DNA from: Gigaspora margarita
Taxonomy: Eukaryota; Glomeromycota; Glomeromycetes; Diversisporales; Gigasporaceae
Reading direction: 5' to 3'
DNA: 64,000 nt
NCBI GenBank assembly: GCA_009809945.1
Contig: WTPW01000504.1
Coordinates: 72,227 to 136,226 of the forward strand
The notes under the pieces were generated by a model. It made no database searches. It was not told where the DNA came from and saw only the letters and a program-made list of their open reading frames with translations. A program made the position numbers and the translations under genes. Shown here one piece after another: positions 47,937-58,422 of the stretch (position 1 is its first letter; the number at the start of each line of letters is the position of its first letter).

Positions 47937-48660
47937 CTTTTTAAAATTTTTGGCGAAAGTCGTAACAAGGGTTTGCCTGACAACTATAGTCGTGATACCC
48001 TTCAATCTGTGTCATGTTCATTTTTATTTGGTCAAAAAAAAAAAATTAAGTTTTTTTCCCACGAGCTTGAGCATAATTTGGGTCAGACTTAGCCTTTGTA
48101 TCGGTCTGGAGTTGAGTAAATTTGATAGCTAAGCTTTTATTTACGTGGCTTCGGTTTGGTCTAAATTCAATCTACACGAATTTCTTCTTAAGGCTTAGGC
48201 GTAAGGGCGGTTTCATTTTCAATTTCCATAAATATATATATATATTTCAACTTTACTAACTTCATCTCGGTCAGCTTAATTGATGTATTAGAGCAGATGT
48301 TTCTTCAATAGTTTCGGGCCTTCTACCACTTTAGAACCAAATATAGTTTATCCAAATATGAAAGCGTGGGGGTATTTCCTCTACATAACTTGAGGCGAAA
48401 TAAAACAATAGTGAGAAAATTAATAAATATATATCGTTATTATTACGCTACTCATGATTTGATCGGGAAACTCTTAGACACTTTTCGTTTTTATTGATTG
48501 TGACAACTGAGCCTGCGATAAATCTAAAAGTTAATTTGATATAACCCTTGAAAGGCTTCCGAACTGCCACAATACTCACACAGCCTAATGCATAAACAAA
48601 CTATAACAGTACTTAAACAATTTGAAAAATGAGTTTTCTTTTTTTTTTTTTTGATAAAAT

Positions 48661-48697
48661 TATAAATAGCACTTACATTTATCTGTTTTGTATAAAG
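48661..48697 (+). promoter_or_regulatory. Possible TATA elements of chitin-binding gene 1
   Basis: TATAAATAG (48661) and TATAAAG (48691) lie 117 and 87 bases before the ATG. The region is conserved in gene 2. Confidence 0.4.
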
Positions 48698-48777
48698 AAT
48701 TAAAAAGTTCATATTTTCAAAAAAACCATAAATCTATTGATTCAATTTTTTTTTAAATTAAATAATAAATTCCCAAC

Positions 48778-49134
48778 ATGATGAAATTCGTCAGAAAATC
48801 CATAATTATCCTGTTTATTTTGATGCCACTATATACTATTTTCGTTTTCGGTGGTATTATTGAAACTGGTAACAATAATTTTTGTAAAAATTTATAATTA
48901 TAATTTAGAATCTTAACTAATTATTTCTTTGGAAATATGCAAAAATTTAATTTAGGTCTCGCATGTGAGGAGTTAGCTAATGGACTTTATGCTAACCCTT
49001 ATAATTGTAAAACATTCTATCAATGCTCTAATGGTGTAGCATATCTGTTTGATTGCCCTGATGATTTGCAATGGAGTTCAAACAACAAAAGATGTGATTG
49101 GCCAGTAAATTCTGACTGTGGGGTTATTGAATGA
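48778..49134 (+). CDS. Small secreted chitin-binding (CBM14/peritrophin-A type) protein, gene 1, two exons
   Basis: Exons 48778-48868 and 48956-49134 are joined across an 87-base intron with GT donor, TTAACTAAT branch-like sequence and TTTAG acceptor (phase 1), giving 89 residues and a TGA stop. Residues 1-24 (MMKFVRKSIIILFILMPLYT...) form a signal peptide. Six cysteines at 34, 48, 54, 64, 77 and 85 have spacing C-x13-C-x5-C-x9-C-x12-C-x7-C, with FYQCSNG and the aromatic Y/F/W positions expected of CBM14, which binds chitin. Such single-domain secreted proteins in fungi (the Avr4 type) shield hyphal chitin or act at the host interface; that role here is inference. The start is either of two adjacent ATGs. 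A paralogue lies 4.3 kb downstream in a duplicated unit. Confidence 0.88.
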
Positions 49135-50401
49135 ATTATTTAATAATCTTACTAATTAGAGTAACCTCATTATCTTATTATCAAACTTTCGGTTTAAAAA
49201 ATTCATATTGAAAAGGAGATTTGAAGAATAAAGACAAATTAAATAACAGAAAAAGATAGGACAAAAAAATTTATTCCTTTATTATCGAAAGTTTAGTTAT
49301 TTTTTATCTTTTAATCTAAAAAAGAAGATATTAAGATTGTAAAAACTGGTTAAAATTTGAATTAAGCGACTTATATTATATATATTATTTATTTGTTATA
49401 GTAAAATTCTTTAATAAATAATAATAATATTTAAATAAATTTGTTATCCTTACATTGATTTATTTTAGATTAGAAAAAAGAAATCATAAATATCTTGGAG
49501 TTTAAATTAGTTTTTGAGATAAGAACTATAATATAAAATTAAATATAATAGAGGTTAAAAAACCTTAACTTTTTTGTGTGGTGTGAAAGGGTAAATAGTG
49601 GCTCAAAATAAGTTTTTCTAAATATGTTGGATCAGATGCATTATTTTTTCTGGTGAATTTGTTGGATTTGATGCATTTAAGTCTCAGATCGAATCCTACG
49701 TACAAATTATTGTTAGTGAAGTCACGAAAGTCGCAAAAGTCTAATTAGTTCCAATTAATTCAATTGATTCAGTTAGTAAATTAATTCAATAAATTCAGTT
49801 AGTCAATTAATTCAACAATTCAGTTAATTAATTAATTCAATCAACCCAATTCATCTAATTTAGTGAATTAAGATTTAGTAGACTTAGGGAATTAATTCAA
49901 TTTATACCGCACCATTGTAGAAACTATAAATATGTCTTCAATTAAGCATTTCTGGGAAAAACTCAGTCAGAGTTCAACGTTGAAAAGGCGTTCGCTTCAT
50001 TAATTATCCCGACAAGTTAAATTCGTATAAAGAATTAGTAGTTTACTCCCGTGATGCGTATTAAAGCCTCGTGACGTGATATAGAGTTTTAATTCAACAC
50101 CCTAATTACTTGGAACAAGTCCTTCCATGCTTCAATCGTTGTCTACACTATTAGAGCATAGGTTAGTTAGTTTTTAATATGTTGTTAGGTAGTATTAATA
50201 TTGTTGACATTCGTGAAACTCATAAGTTACCGATTCCGTTACAGCCCTGCTATTCTTAGTGGGTGGATTGTGCTCACTTTGAGATATTACATTGAAATAG
50301 AATAAGTGATGCAATGAGATTAATATAAACGGTCCATCCAGTCCATCCTGATCCAAGGACCACTGACCTTTCAAAAGATCAGATTGTAACGCGGACTAGG
50401 A
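49135..50401 (+). other. 3' flank of gene 1, no further gene seen
   Basis: This matches the flank of gene 2 and copies A and B. It contains AATTCAATTAATTCAGTTAG-type short repeats near 49750-49850. No protein-like frame. Confidence 0.6.
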
Positions 50402-50963
50402 TAATGATGCTTGACGAAACTATTTTCGCACTGACGAAATGTTTTCGTCTATGGTTTCGTCTGACGAAACATTGACGTAACTACTGACGATGGACGAAAC
50501 TACTGACGATTGACGAATCTCTTGACGGAATTAATTTGACCAGTAAAATATTAAATTGTAGCTGTCCATCTTTGAACAGCTCCTCTATAACGCATCTGGA
50601 TATTCTGAATCTTAAATTTTTATCAAAATTTCGGTTTTTCTTATAAAGTTGCGTCGGTTTCTTCTTCGTCAGACCGATCTGATATCTCCGTGTGAATAAT
50701 GTAAATCATCGGATAATTTCGGATAAAGATTGTCACAAAAAATAGATATGATGATGAACAACTAATTAATACATTAACTAGTTTTCAATGACATCTGAAG
50801 GACAAATAACTTTTTTTAAATTTTTCTCACGTTTGTCATAAAAATTTATGTTTCGTCATGAATTTCGTCATTCGTCATGAGTTTCGTCATTCTTCGTTGC
50901 CTGACGAAATGGTTTCGTCAATCGTTTAGACAAATCTATTTCGTCATTCGTCAGGCATCATCA
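50402..50963. mobile_element. MITE with repeated TGACGAAAC motifs, 562 bp, 8-bp duplication GACTAGGA
   Basis: The ends TAATGATGCTTGACGAAAC and (right, reverse-complemented) TGATGATGCCTGACGAATG are inverted. Many TGACGAAA or TTTCGTCA units lie in both arms. GACTAGGA flanks both sides (50394-50401, 50964-50971). Unit D has an empty site near 55310. An 8-bp duplication suits hAT-like elements. Confidence 0.88.
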
Positions 50964-52172
50964 GACTAGGACCGAATAGGACAGGTTAAGGCCAGATAAG
51001 TTGGAACGTAAATTGTTATTTCTAATTAAGCAGTTGTCATCAAGAAATTATACCTCTATGAGAACATGGTAGCTGCAAGATATTATTGCGCAAAACTAGC
51101 AACATAAAGTATAATCTCAATTTTACAGATAAAATATGTTGAATTAAATATTGTGCTCCGAAATTACAATATTTATGTTAGTTATGTCATTTGGAATAAT
51201 TCTGATATTTCGAATAACTACAAAAAAAAAAAAAAAAAAAACCAACAGAAAGTATTTCTGTTTTCAATTGTACAGTATCACTTTTTATTTGATTTATTTG
51301 CTTAATCCTTTTTTTTTTTTAGTGAATTATAGTGTCATTTGGAAGCTAATTTTAAAGTGTAGCATTATGGTGGTCCGACCAATTTAAGCATATAATTGAA
51401 CATAATTTAGCGTCACCAAGGTAAAACTTCAGTATCATGATAGCGTAAAGTATTATCAAACTCGGTTTTCAAATAAATAAACATATAATATTCGATTTAT
51501 TCTATAATCGTTCTCCGACAACCTACTAGACAATGAATCACGGATACAGTAGCGTCATATTTTGAAATTTTTTGTATACATATTGATTTAAGGTGCTCTT
51601 AAACATATCCTCAATAGGTTTACTGAACGATCTGATTAAAATTTAAGATTAAATAAACTGAAGCCACGACCAAATCCGAAATTGTATAAAGTATATTAAT
51701 TTGGTTATTTAAACGAGAGTATTTATTTCAATCATTAACTCAATGCAGTTCAATAATTTTGATCGTATGCATTTTAAAAGAAAAAACAAGACAATAATCA
51801 TTAATAAATATGGAATATGGATCATACAGTATTATGTTTATCAGTCAGGGAATACTGTATGTCACGCCTGTTGATATATGAGTGTTGGTTTATAATAAAC
51901 ATTATAATAAAAACATCTTAACTTTTTAAAATTTTTGGCAAAAGTCATAACAGGGGTTTACCTAACAACTATAGTCGTGACCACCCTTCAATCTGCGTCA
52001 CTTCATTTTTACTTGGTCGAAAAAGAACAAAAATTAAGTTTTTTTTCTCACCAGCTTTAGATCATAATTTGTACCAGACTTAAACTTATTAAATTCATTT
52101 TAGGTTAGGAGCAAGGTTGGTAATGGAGCACAATGGAGCTGCGTAACCTTTGTATATGGGTTTCATTTGTAT

Positions 52173-52395
52173 GGGACCATATTATTTCACTGACAATCAC
52201 TTCATAGACACCACATTTCACCGACAAGTTTTTTCTATAAAGCACACTAATTTTAATCCTAATTCTACCCTGACCTTAACGACAATGACCAGAATTACTT
52301 CGTCGGTGAAATGAGCTTCGGTGAAAAAACTGTAAGTAAAATGAACTTGTCAGTGAAATGGGGTATCAGTGAGTTGATTGTCGGTGAAGCAAGCC
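52173..52395. mobile_element. MITE of the CACTGACAA family, worn copy
   Basis: GGGACCATATTATTTCACTG at the left, inverted GACAATC and TTCACCGACA units at the right, and a shared interior (TTTTTCTATAAAGCAC, GAAATGAGCTTCGGTGAAA) with 37732-38052. No target duplication visible. Confidence 0.75.
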
Positions 52396-52931
52396 GCGAA
52401 CCGAACCGCATTTGGATAGCGAGCTTTTATTTACATGGCTTCAGTTTGGTCTAAACTCAGTCTGCCGAATTTCTTCTTAAGGCTTAGGCGTAAGGACGAT
52501 TTCATTTTCAATTTTTACTAATTTCATCTCAGTCGGCTTAATTGATGAATTGGGACAGATGTTTAGTTTCTTCAATAGTTTCTGGCCTTCTACCAATTTA
52601 TACGAATTATAGCAAAAATGCCTCACTTTAGAACCAAATATTAAGGCGTGGGGTATTTCCTCTATATACCTTGAGGCAGAATAAATTAATAGTGATAAGA
52701 ATTAATGAATACATATCGTTATTATTACGCTACTCATGATTTGATCGTGAAACTCTTAGACACCTTTCTTTTTTATTGATTGTGACAATTAGGGCTCTTA
52801 AACGTTTATTTGATATAACCCTTGAGAGGCTTCCGAACTGCCACATCGCTCACACAGCCTAATACATAAACAAACTATAACAGTACTTAAACAATTAGAA
52901 AATGAGTTTTCTTTTTTTTTTTTGATAAAAT

Positions 52932-52968
52932 TATAAATATGATTTATGTTTATCTGTTTTATATAAAG
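52932..52968 (+). promoter_or_regulatory. Possible TATA elements of chitin-binding gene 2
   Basis: TATAAATATG and TATAAAG, the latter 85 bases before the ATG, at the same relative place as in gene 1. Confidence 0.4.
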
Positions 52969-53046
52969 AATTAAAGTTCATATTTTCAAAAATCAATAAA
53001 TCTATCGGATACAAAATGTTTTCTAATTAAATAATAAATTCCCAAC

Positions 53047-53410
53047 ATGATGAAATTCGTCAGAAAATCCATAAACATCCTGTTTATTATGATGTCACTA
53101 TATACTATTTTCGTTTTCGGTGGTCTTTTTAATATAGGTAACAAAAATTTTTGTAAAAATTTCTAATTATTATTTAGATCTTAACTAGTTATTGAATTAT
53201 TTCTTTGGAAATATGTAAAAATTTAATTTAGGTATCAGGTGTGAGGATTTACCTAATGGACTTTATGCTAACATTTATGTTTGTGAATCATTCTATCAAT
53301 GCTCTAATGGTCAAGCATATCTGTTTGATTGCCCTGATGATTTGCAATGGAGTTCAAACAAACAAAGATGTGAATGGCCAGAAAATTTTGATTGTGGGGT
53401 TATTAAATAA
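53047..53410 (+). CDS. Small secreted chitin-binding (CBM14/peritrophin-A type) protein, gene 2, two exons
   Basis: Exons 53047-53137 and 53232-53410 are joined over a 94-base GT...TTTAG intron in the same phase as gene 1, giving 89 residues and a TAA stop. The signal peptide is nearly the same as in gene 1. All six cysteines (34, 48, 54, 64, 77, 85) and the core FYQCSNG...YLFDCPDDLQWSS are kept. In contrast, 22 codons differ from gene 1 by an amino-acid change and only one (GAC/GAT, Asp) is silent, apart from the TGA/TAA stop. Changes cluster just after the signal peptide, in the Cys34-Cys48 loop and in the last third. The product is probably a secreted chitin binder. The coding exons have diverged more in protein terms than the intron and flank suggest. 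Confidence 0.88.
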
Positions 53411-54393
53411 ATTCTTTTATTATCTTACTAATTAGAGTAAGCCTCATTATCTTATTAACAATGTTTTGGTTTAAAAAATTAATATTGAAAAGGAGATTTG
53501 AAGGATAAAGATAATTTAAATAACAGAAAAAGATAGGAAAAAAATTTTATTCCTTTATTATCGAAATTTAGTTATTTTTTATCTTTTAATCTAAAAAAGA
53601 AAATATTAAGATTGTAAAAGCTAATTAAATTTGAAATAAGCAATCTAAGTTATGTATATTATTTATTAGTTATAGTAAAATTCTTTAATAAATAATATTA
53701 GATAAAATTTTGTTATCCTTACATTGATTTATTTTTAGATTGGAAAAAAGAAATCATAAATAACTTGGAGGTTAAATTAGTTTGGAGATAAAAACTAGAA
53801 TATAAAATTAAATATAATAGAGGTTAAAAACCTTGACTTTTTTTGTGGTATCAAAAGGTAAATAATGGTTCAAAATAAGTTTTTCTAAATATGTTGGATC
53901 AGATACATTATTTTTTCTGGTGAATTGTTGATTTGATGCATTTAAGTCTCAGATCGAATCTTATGTACAAATTATTGTTAGTGAAAGTCACACGAAAGTC
54001 GCAAAGTCTAATTAGTTCCAATTAATTCAATTAATTCAGTTAGCAAATTAATTCAATAAATTCAGTTAGTCAATTAATTCAATAATTTAGTTAGTTAACT
54101 AATTCAATCAACCCAATTCATCTAATTTAGTGAATTAAGATTTAGTAGATTTAGGGAATTAATTTAATTTATACCGCACCATTGTAGAAACTATAAATAC
54201 GTCTTCAATTAAGCATTTCTGGGAAAAACTCAGTCAGAGTTCAACATTGAAAAGTAGTTTACTCCCGTGATGCATATTAAAGCCTTGTGACGTGTTATAG
54301 AGCTTTAATCTAACAACCTAATTACTCGGACCAAGTCCTTCCACGTCTCAATCATTGTCTACACTATTAGAGCATAGATTAGTTAGTTTTTAG
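53411..54393 (+). other. 3' flank of gene 2, no further gene seen
   Basis: Aligns with 49135-50160. No protein-like frame. Confidence 0.6.
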
Positions 54394-55094
54394 GGTTGTT
54401 GCTTGATTCCCCGAAAGTTAGTTCCCCGCCAGCTCATTTTTCCGACACTATATCCCCGACAGAATGTTTCACCTACAGCATTTTTTGTTGACAGAATCTT
54501 TCCTCGACATACCATATTTTCGACCTCCCCTTTCCTTGACAGGACATATTTTCGAAAAGACATTTTACTGACATGACGTACTTCAGAAAGAATATTTTTC
54601 CGACATGACTTGTTTCCGACATCTTTTTCCGACAAGATCTTTCCCCGACTAGAAATATAATTATTGGGTAGAGTGATATATTCGTGTTCATCACATCACA
54701 TGATTAAGCACTCGGGCTAAATTAGGGTTAGGGTTAGGGTTAGATTAGGGTTAGGTGATAGTATAATTTAGGCCGAGTTGATAGTGCTAGTAAACAAAAT
54801 GACGTGTTGAATGATTTCACGTGATGTGATGATTACTGGGTTTATCGTTCTTGTCGGAAAAAGTGCATTCAATAAAACTTATTGTCGGAGAAAAGTCAAA
54901 TTAGAAATATGTCATGTCAGATAAATGTCTTGTCGAAAATATGAGATGTTAAGGAAAGGAGATGTCGAAAGCATGATATGTCGAGGAAAGATTCTGTCAA
55001 CAAAAAGTGCTGTAGGTGAAACATTCTGTCGGGGATATAGTGTCGGAAAAATGAGCTGGCGGGGAACTAACTTTCGGGGAATCATACCGTAATC
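54394..55094. mobile_element. Foldback element with TTCCGACA motifs, 701 bp, 9-bp duplication AGTTTTTAG
   Basis: The outer 20 bases agree partly, then long inverted arms follow (GATTCCCCGAAAGTTAGTTC, CCCCGACAGAATGTTTCACC). AGTTTTTAG flanks both sides (54385-54393, 55095-55103). Units C (near 50180) and A (near 36725) have the empty site. Core ATTAGGGTTAGGGTTAGGGT near 54720. Frames at 54390-54694 on the minus strand (Ser/Arg/Cys-rich) come from the arm repeats. Confidence 0.9.
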
Positions 55095-55670
55095 AGTTTT
55101 TAGTGTGTTGTTTAGGTAGTATTAATATTGTTGCCATTCGTGAAACTCATTAGTTACCGATTCCGTTCCAGCCCACTATTCTTAGTGGGTGGATTGTGCT
55201 CACTTTGTTATATTACTTCGAAATAGAATATGTGATGCAATGAGATATTATAAACGATACTTCTGATCCAAGGACCACTGACATTTCAAAAGATCAGATT
55301 GTAACGAACTAGGACCAAATAGGACAGGTTAAGGCCAGATAAGTTGGACCGTAAATTGTTATTTTTCTAATTAAACAATAGTCATCAAAAATTATACCTC
55401 TATGAGAACAAGGTAACTGCACGATATTATCGCGCAAAACCAGTAACATAAAGTATAATCTCAATTTTGATAAAATGTGTTGAATTAAATATAGAGCCCC
55501 AAATTACAATATTTATGTTAGTTATATCATTTGGAATAATTCATATTTCCAATAATTCAACAAAAAATAAAAAAATAAAAAAAAAACAAATTATATCTGT
55601 TTTAAATTGTATGTATGTAACACTGTTTATATTTATTTGATTTATTTGCTTAATCCTTTTTTTTTTTTAT

Positions 55671-57090
55671 CTAGAAAACTAGCATGTAAATATAAGTCGG
55701 GATACTCACATAATTATTTAAAATTGTATTTTTATTTCATTTATTACGTATTTTTGATATGCCAATACGCAAATATATAAATTTATTAATTTATTTTTTA
55801 ACCTTATCACTAATGCTATAATTAATCTATAATTAATCTATAATCTTTTCCATCCATCCTTAAAAGAATCAGACTGATCTGATTTTTGGATGGACTGTAG
55901 GATAGTTCAGACTGGACTGATTAAACCCTAATATAAACAGAAAAACATATAAAAATATTTTTTAATAAGAAAAAAAACACAAAGAGTATTCTGATATCCT
56001 GACAATATTCTAATAAACGAGACATTCTCTTATATTTATACATAAACTTTATGAATTTTTTTAAATAGTAGTATAAAAATGTAGTAGTGTGTTTCTGATT
56101 ATATAATTTATTTTCTATAAACTAGTTGATTCTGTTATGGACTTAAGAATTCTATTGTCTGTACTTTTAATTATTTCCATTGGTCAAATTATAATACATT
56201 TTTATTTTCATAAACAGAAGCAGTGTTCAAATCTTATATTCTCATGTTGTTATGAAAACATACCTTTATGATTTGAGTGTTTTGTAAATATTCACTATAA
56301 TACTGAAAAATATATTCTCTATATAAGTATAATTTCGCAATGTTAGATTGAATTGACCATTATAAATTGAGCAAAGTTTCGAAATTACCCGAAAAGAAAA
56401 AGTATGAATATAAAAGACGTAAGTCTGGGACAAAATTTTGAATAAATACACGATGGATACCTTGTAAGGCTTGAACCATAAGAACTTTATTATGTGATTT
56501 AGAATAAACTTAGATTAATTAATAACTGAATTATAACTTATTATCAACAAGGATCTGAGCTAAGCACGTTCAAATGAAAATAACTAAGCACGTTCAAATG
56601 AAAATAACTAATTATCTTTTCTGAAAAAAAAGCTTTGTAAAAATCCATGCTATCAAGTAACTTTAAAAGCAACGTTTTCTTTTTTTTTTGCCAAATGTAA
56701 AAAATATGAACATTTAGTAAAACAAATTTATCAATAGTAGCGGGAATCCTTATATATATGAATTAACTAAATCGAGTTTAAATAAGGTTCTTATGATTCG
56801 TAGTAAATATTTATAAACTTAAAAATCTTGTTTTGAATAATGAATCTTAGTTAATAATAAAGTAGCTGCACGGCGTTGACGCGCGAAACCAGAAACGCAA
56901 AATTTAGAATAATGATATGCAATCATTCAAATTATGCTTTTAAAACGCGGAGTATAATTAAGTTCATGATTTATTATATTAATTGTTTAACGCTATAAGA
57001 AATGCTTTTGTGTATATTTTATAGTTCTTTCTAAATGAATATTTAAATTTATTTTTATCCAAGCTAACTAATGGGTTCAGGTTCATAATT
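55671..57090. other. No gene recognised; one small repeat relic
   Basis: GTAGCTGCACGGCGTTGACGCGCGAAACCAG-like sequence at about 56870-56900 resembles 51068 and 55405 in the duplicated units. Otherwise AT-rich. Confidence 0.5.
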
Positions 57091-57092
57091 AT

Positions 57093-57322
57093 TGTCGCGG
57101 CTGAAGCTGGAAATGGCTGAAGCTGGAAATCAGATAAGCTGATTTAAAAAAATAAGTCCTACCAAAATCCACTTATACTTTTTTATTATTAAAACTAACC
57201 CTAAACCCTAACCTAACCCTAAAAAAAACCCCCCTAACAAAAGGTCCTAAAATTTTTTAAAAATTTAATATTAAAATAATTAAAATTTCCAGCATAAGCC
57301 ATTTCCAGCATCAGCCACGACA
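57093..57322. mobile_element. 5-bp-TSD MITE family, copy 3 (230 bp)
   Basis: Ends TGTCGCGGCTGAAGC and GCATCAGCCACGACA, duplication ATTAT at 57088-57092 and 57323-57327. The subterminal GGCTGAAGCTGGAAAT is repeated twice. Core CTAACCCTAAACCCTAACC. Confidence 0.9.
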
Positions 57323-58422
57323 ATTATTTTTAGACAATCTCATATCTGCGATGTAAGAATGCATAAAGTTATTAATAGCTTGCAAAATATCACCTCTATG
57401 TGTATATGTAGTACTTGATTTAGTATCTGCTATAAAATTGAAACTTTAAGCTCTTGAAATTGCACCTACCTAAAATTACTCAACTAATGCATGCTAACGA
57501 ACTAACTTCAGAGGCTAATTTCATTCAAGCTTCTTTAAGCATGATATATTATAGTGTTTTTCAAATTACAGTGATCAGTAAATTCCGAGCATCACACGGA
57601 AATCAGAAATCTAGAAAAAACTGCCAATACGTGATTGACTGAAAATTATTTCTAACTAATCACAGATTGCATTTTTTCTAGGTGTGATGTGTGAAAATCA
57701 CTAATCACAGTAATTTGAAAGCGCTGTAATTTATTCTTATCTAATACGTACTATAGCAGTGTTAAAAATGCAATATAAAATTTGTAATTCTTGGTATCAA
57801 AATAACTACTTTATATATACTATTCAGCATTATAAATTTTGCTTTTGTTTAAGCGAATTTATATACCAAATTTCATGTGTATATGAATTTATGAGAAAAT
57901 CAATCAAGCTTGGTTTAATCTTTTTATATTTAGAACATATATGTTAAATTATAAGCTATATTAATAATTGTAATTTGTTCCAGTAAAAATCCTGACTCAA
58001 ATATTTTTAAAAGAAAAAATATTAACAAGTTTACGTACGAATTAAACGAGTATATACATGCGTTCTTTCTAAATTTATGTCATTGATTAACTTCAAACGC
58101 TAATACTGTAGATCTGAATACCAATATGAATTGCACGGTCAAATAGATCAAAACATTAAAGAGTATCTTCATAAGCATAAGTTTCTCTAATTTACTGATG
58201 TGACAGGTAGCTATTTTATATACCAGGAACGCAGTCATGTGAATTGACGTAGTGTATGGTTACCTGCCATCTAGAATGGCGAGTTCGCAAAATCTTGCAT
58301 TTTATTGGACATTAAAAAATCTATGATTTCACATGTCAATTTGCTGTGTTGGTGTAACAAGCTATCCTTATTGATGTGCTGCATGGTTAACCTGTATTTT
58401 ACACTTTTTTTTTTTTTTTTTT
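57323..58422. other. No gene recognised
   Basis: Frames of about 62 codons at 57454 and 57759 carry no motif. The region ends in a run of T that meets the gap. Confidence 0.5.

Larger units (their letters stand above)
47938..51920 (+). repeat. Tandem duplication unit C, carrying chitin-binding gene 1
   Basis: CTTTTTAAAATTTTTGGCGA at the start recurs at 51922 as ACTTTTTAAAATTTTTGGCAA. The two units stay alignable through promoter, gene, 3' flank and beyond. Unit C alone has the MITE at 50402-50963. Confidence 0.88.
51921..55670 (+). repeat. Tandem duplication unit D, carrying chitin-binding gene 2
   Basis: Homologous to unit C from its first bases to the TTGCTTAATCC plus poly(T) near 55650, where the match ends. 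Unit D alone has the element at 54394-55094, the insert at about 52080-52430, and a short deletion near 54255. Confidence 0.88.

Noticed and set aside
54390..54694. Two Ser/Arg/Cys-rich minus-strand frames
   Set aside because: They are translations of the repeated arm of a foldback element and lack any domain.
14390..57220. True telomere or chromosome end
   Set aside because: The TTAGGG-like runs are short, worn, in both orientations and sit inside transposable elements.
57454..57947. Two 62-codon frames
   Set aside because: AT-rich composition, no homology-like motif, no supporting neighbours.
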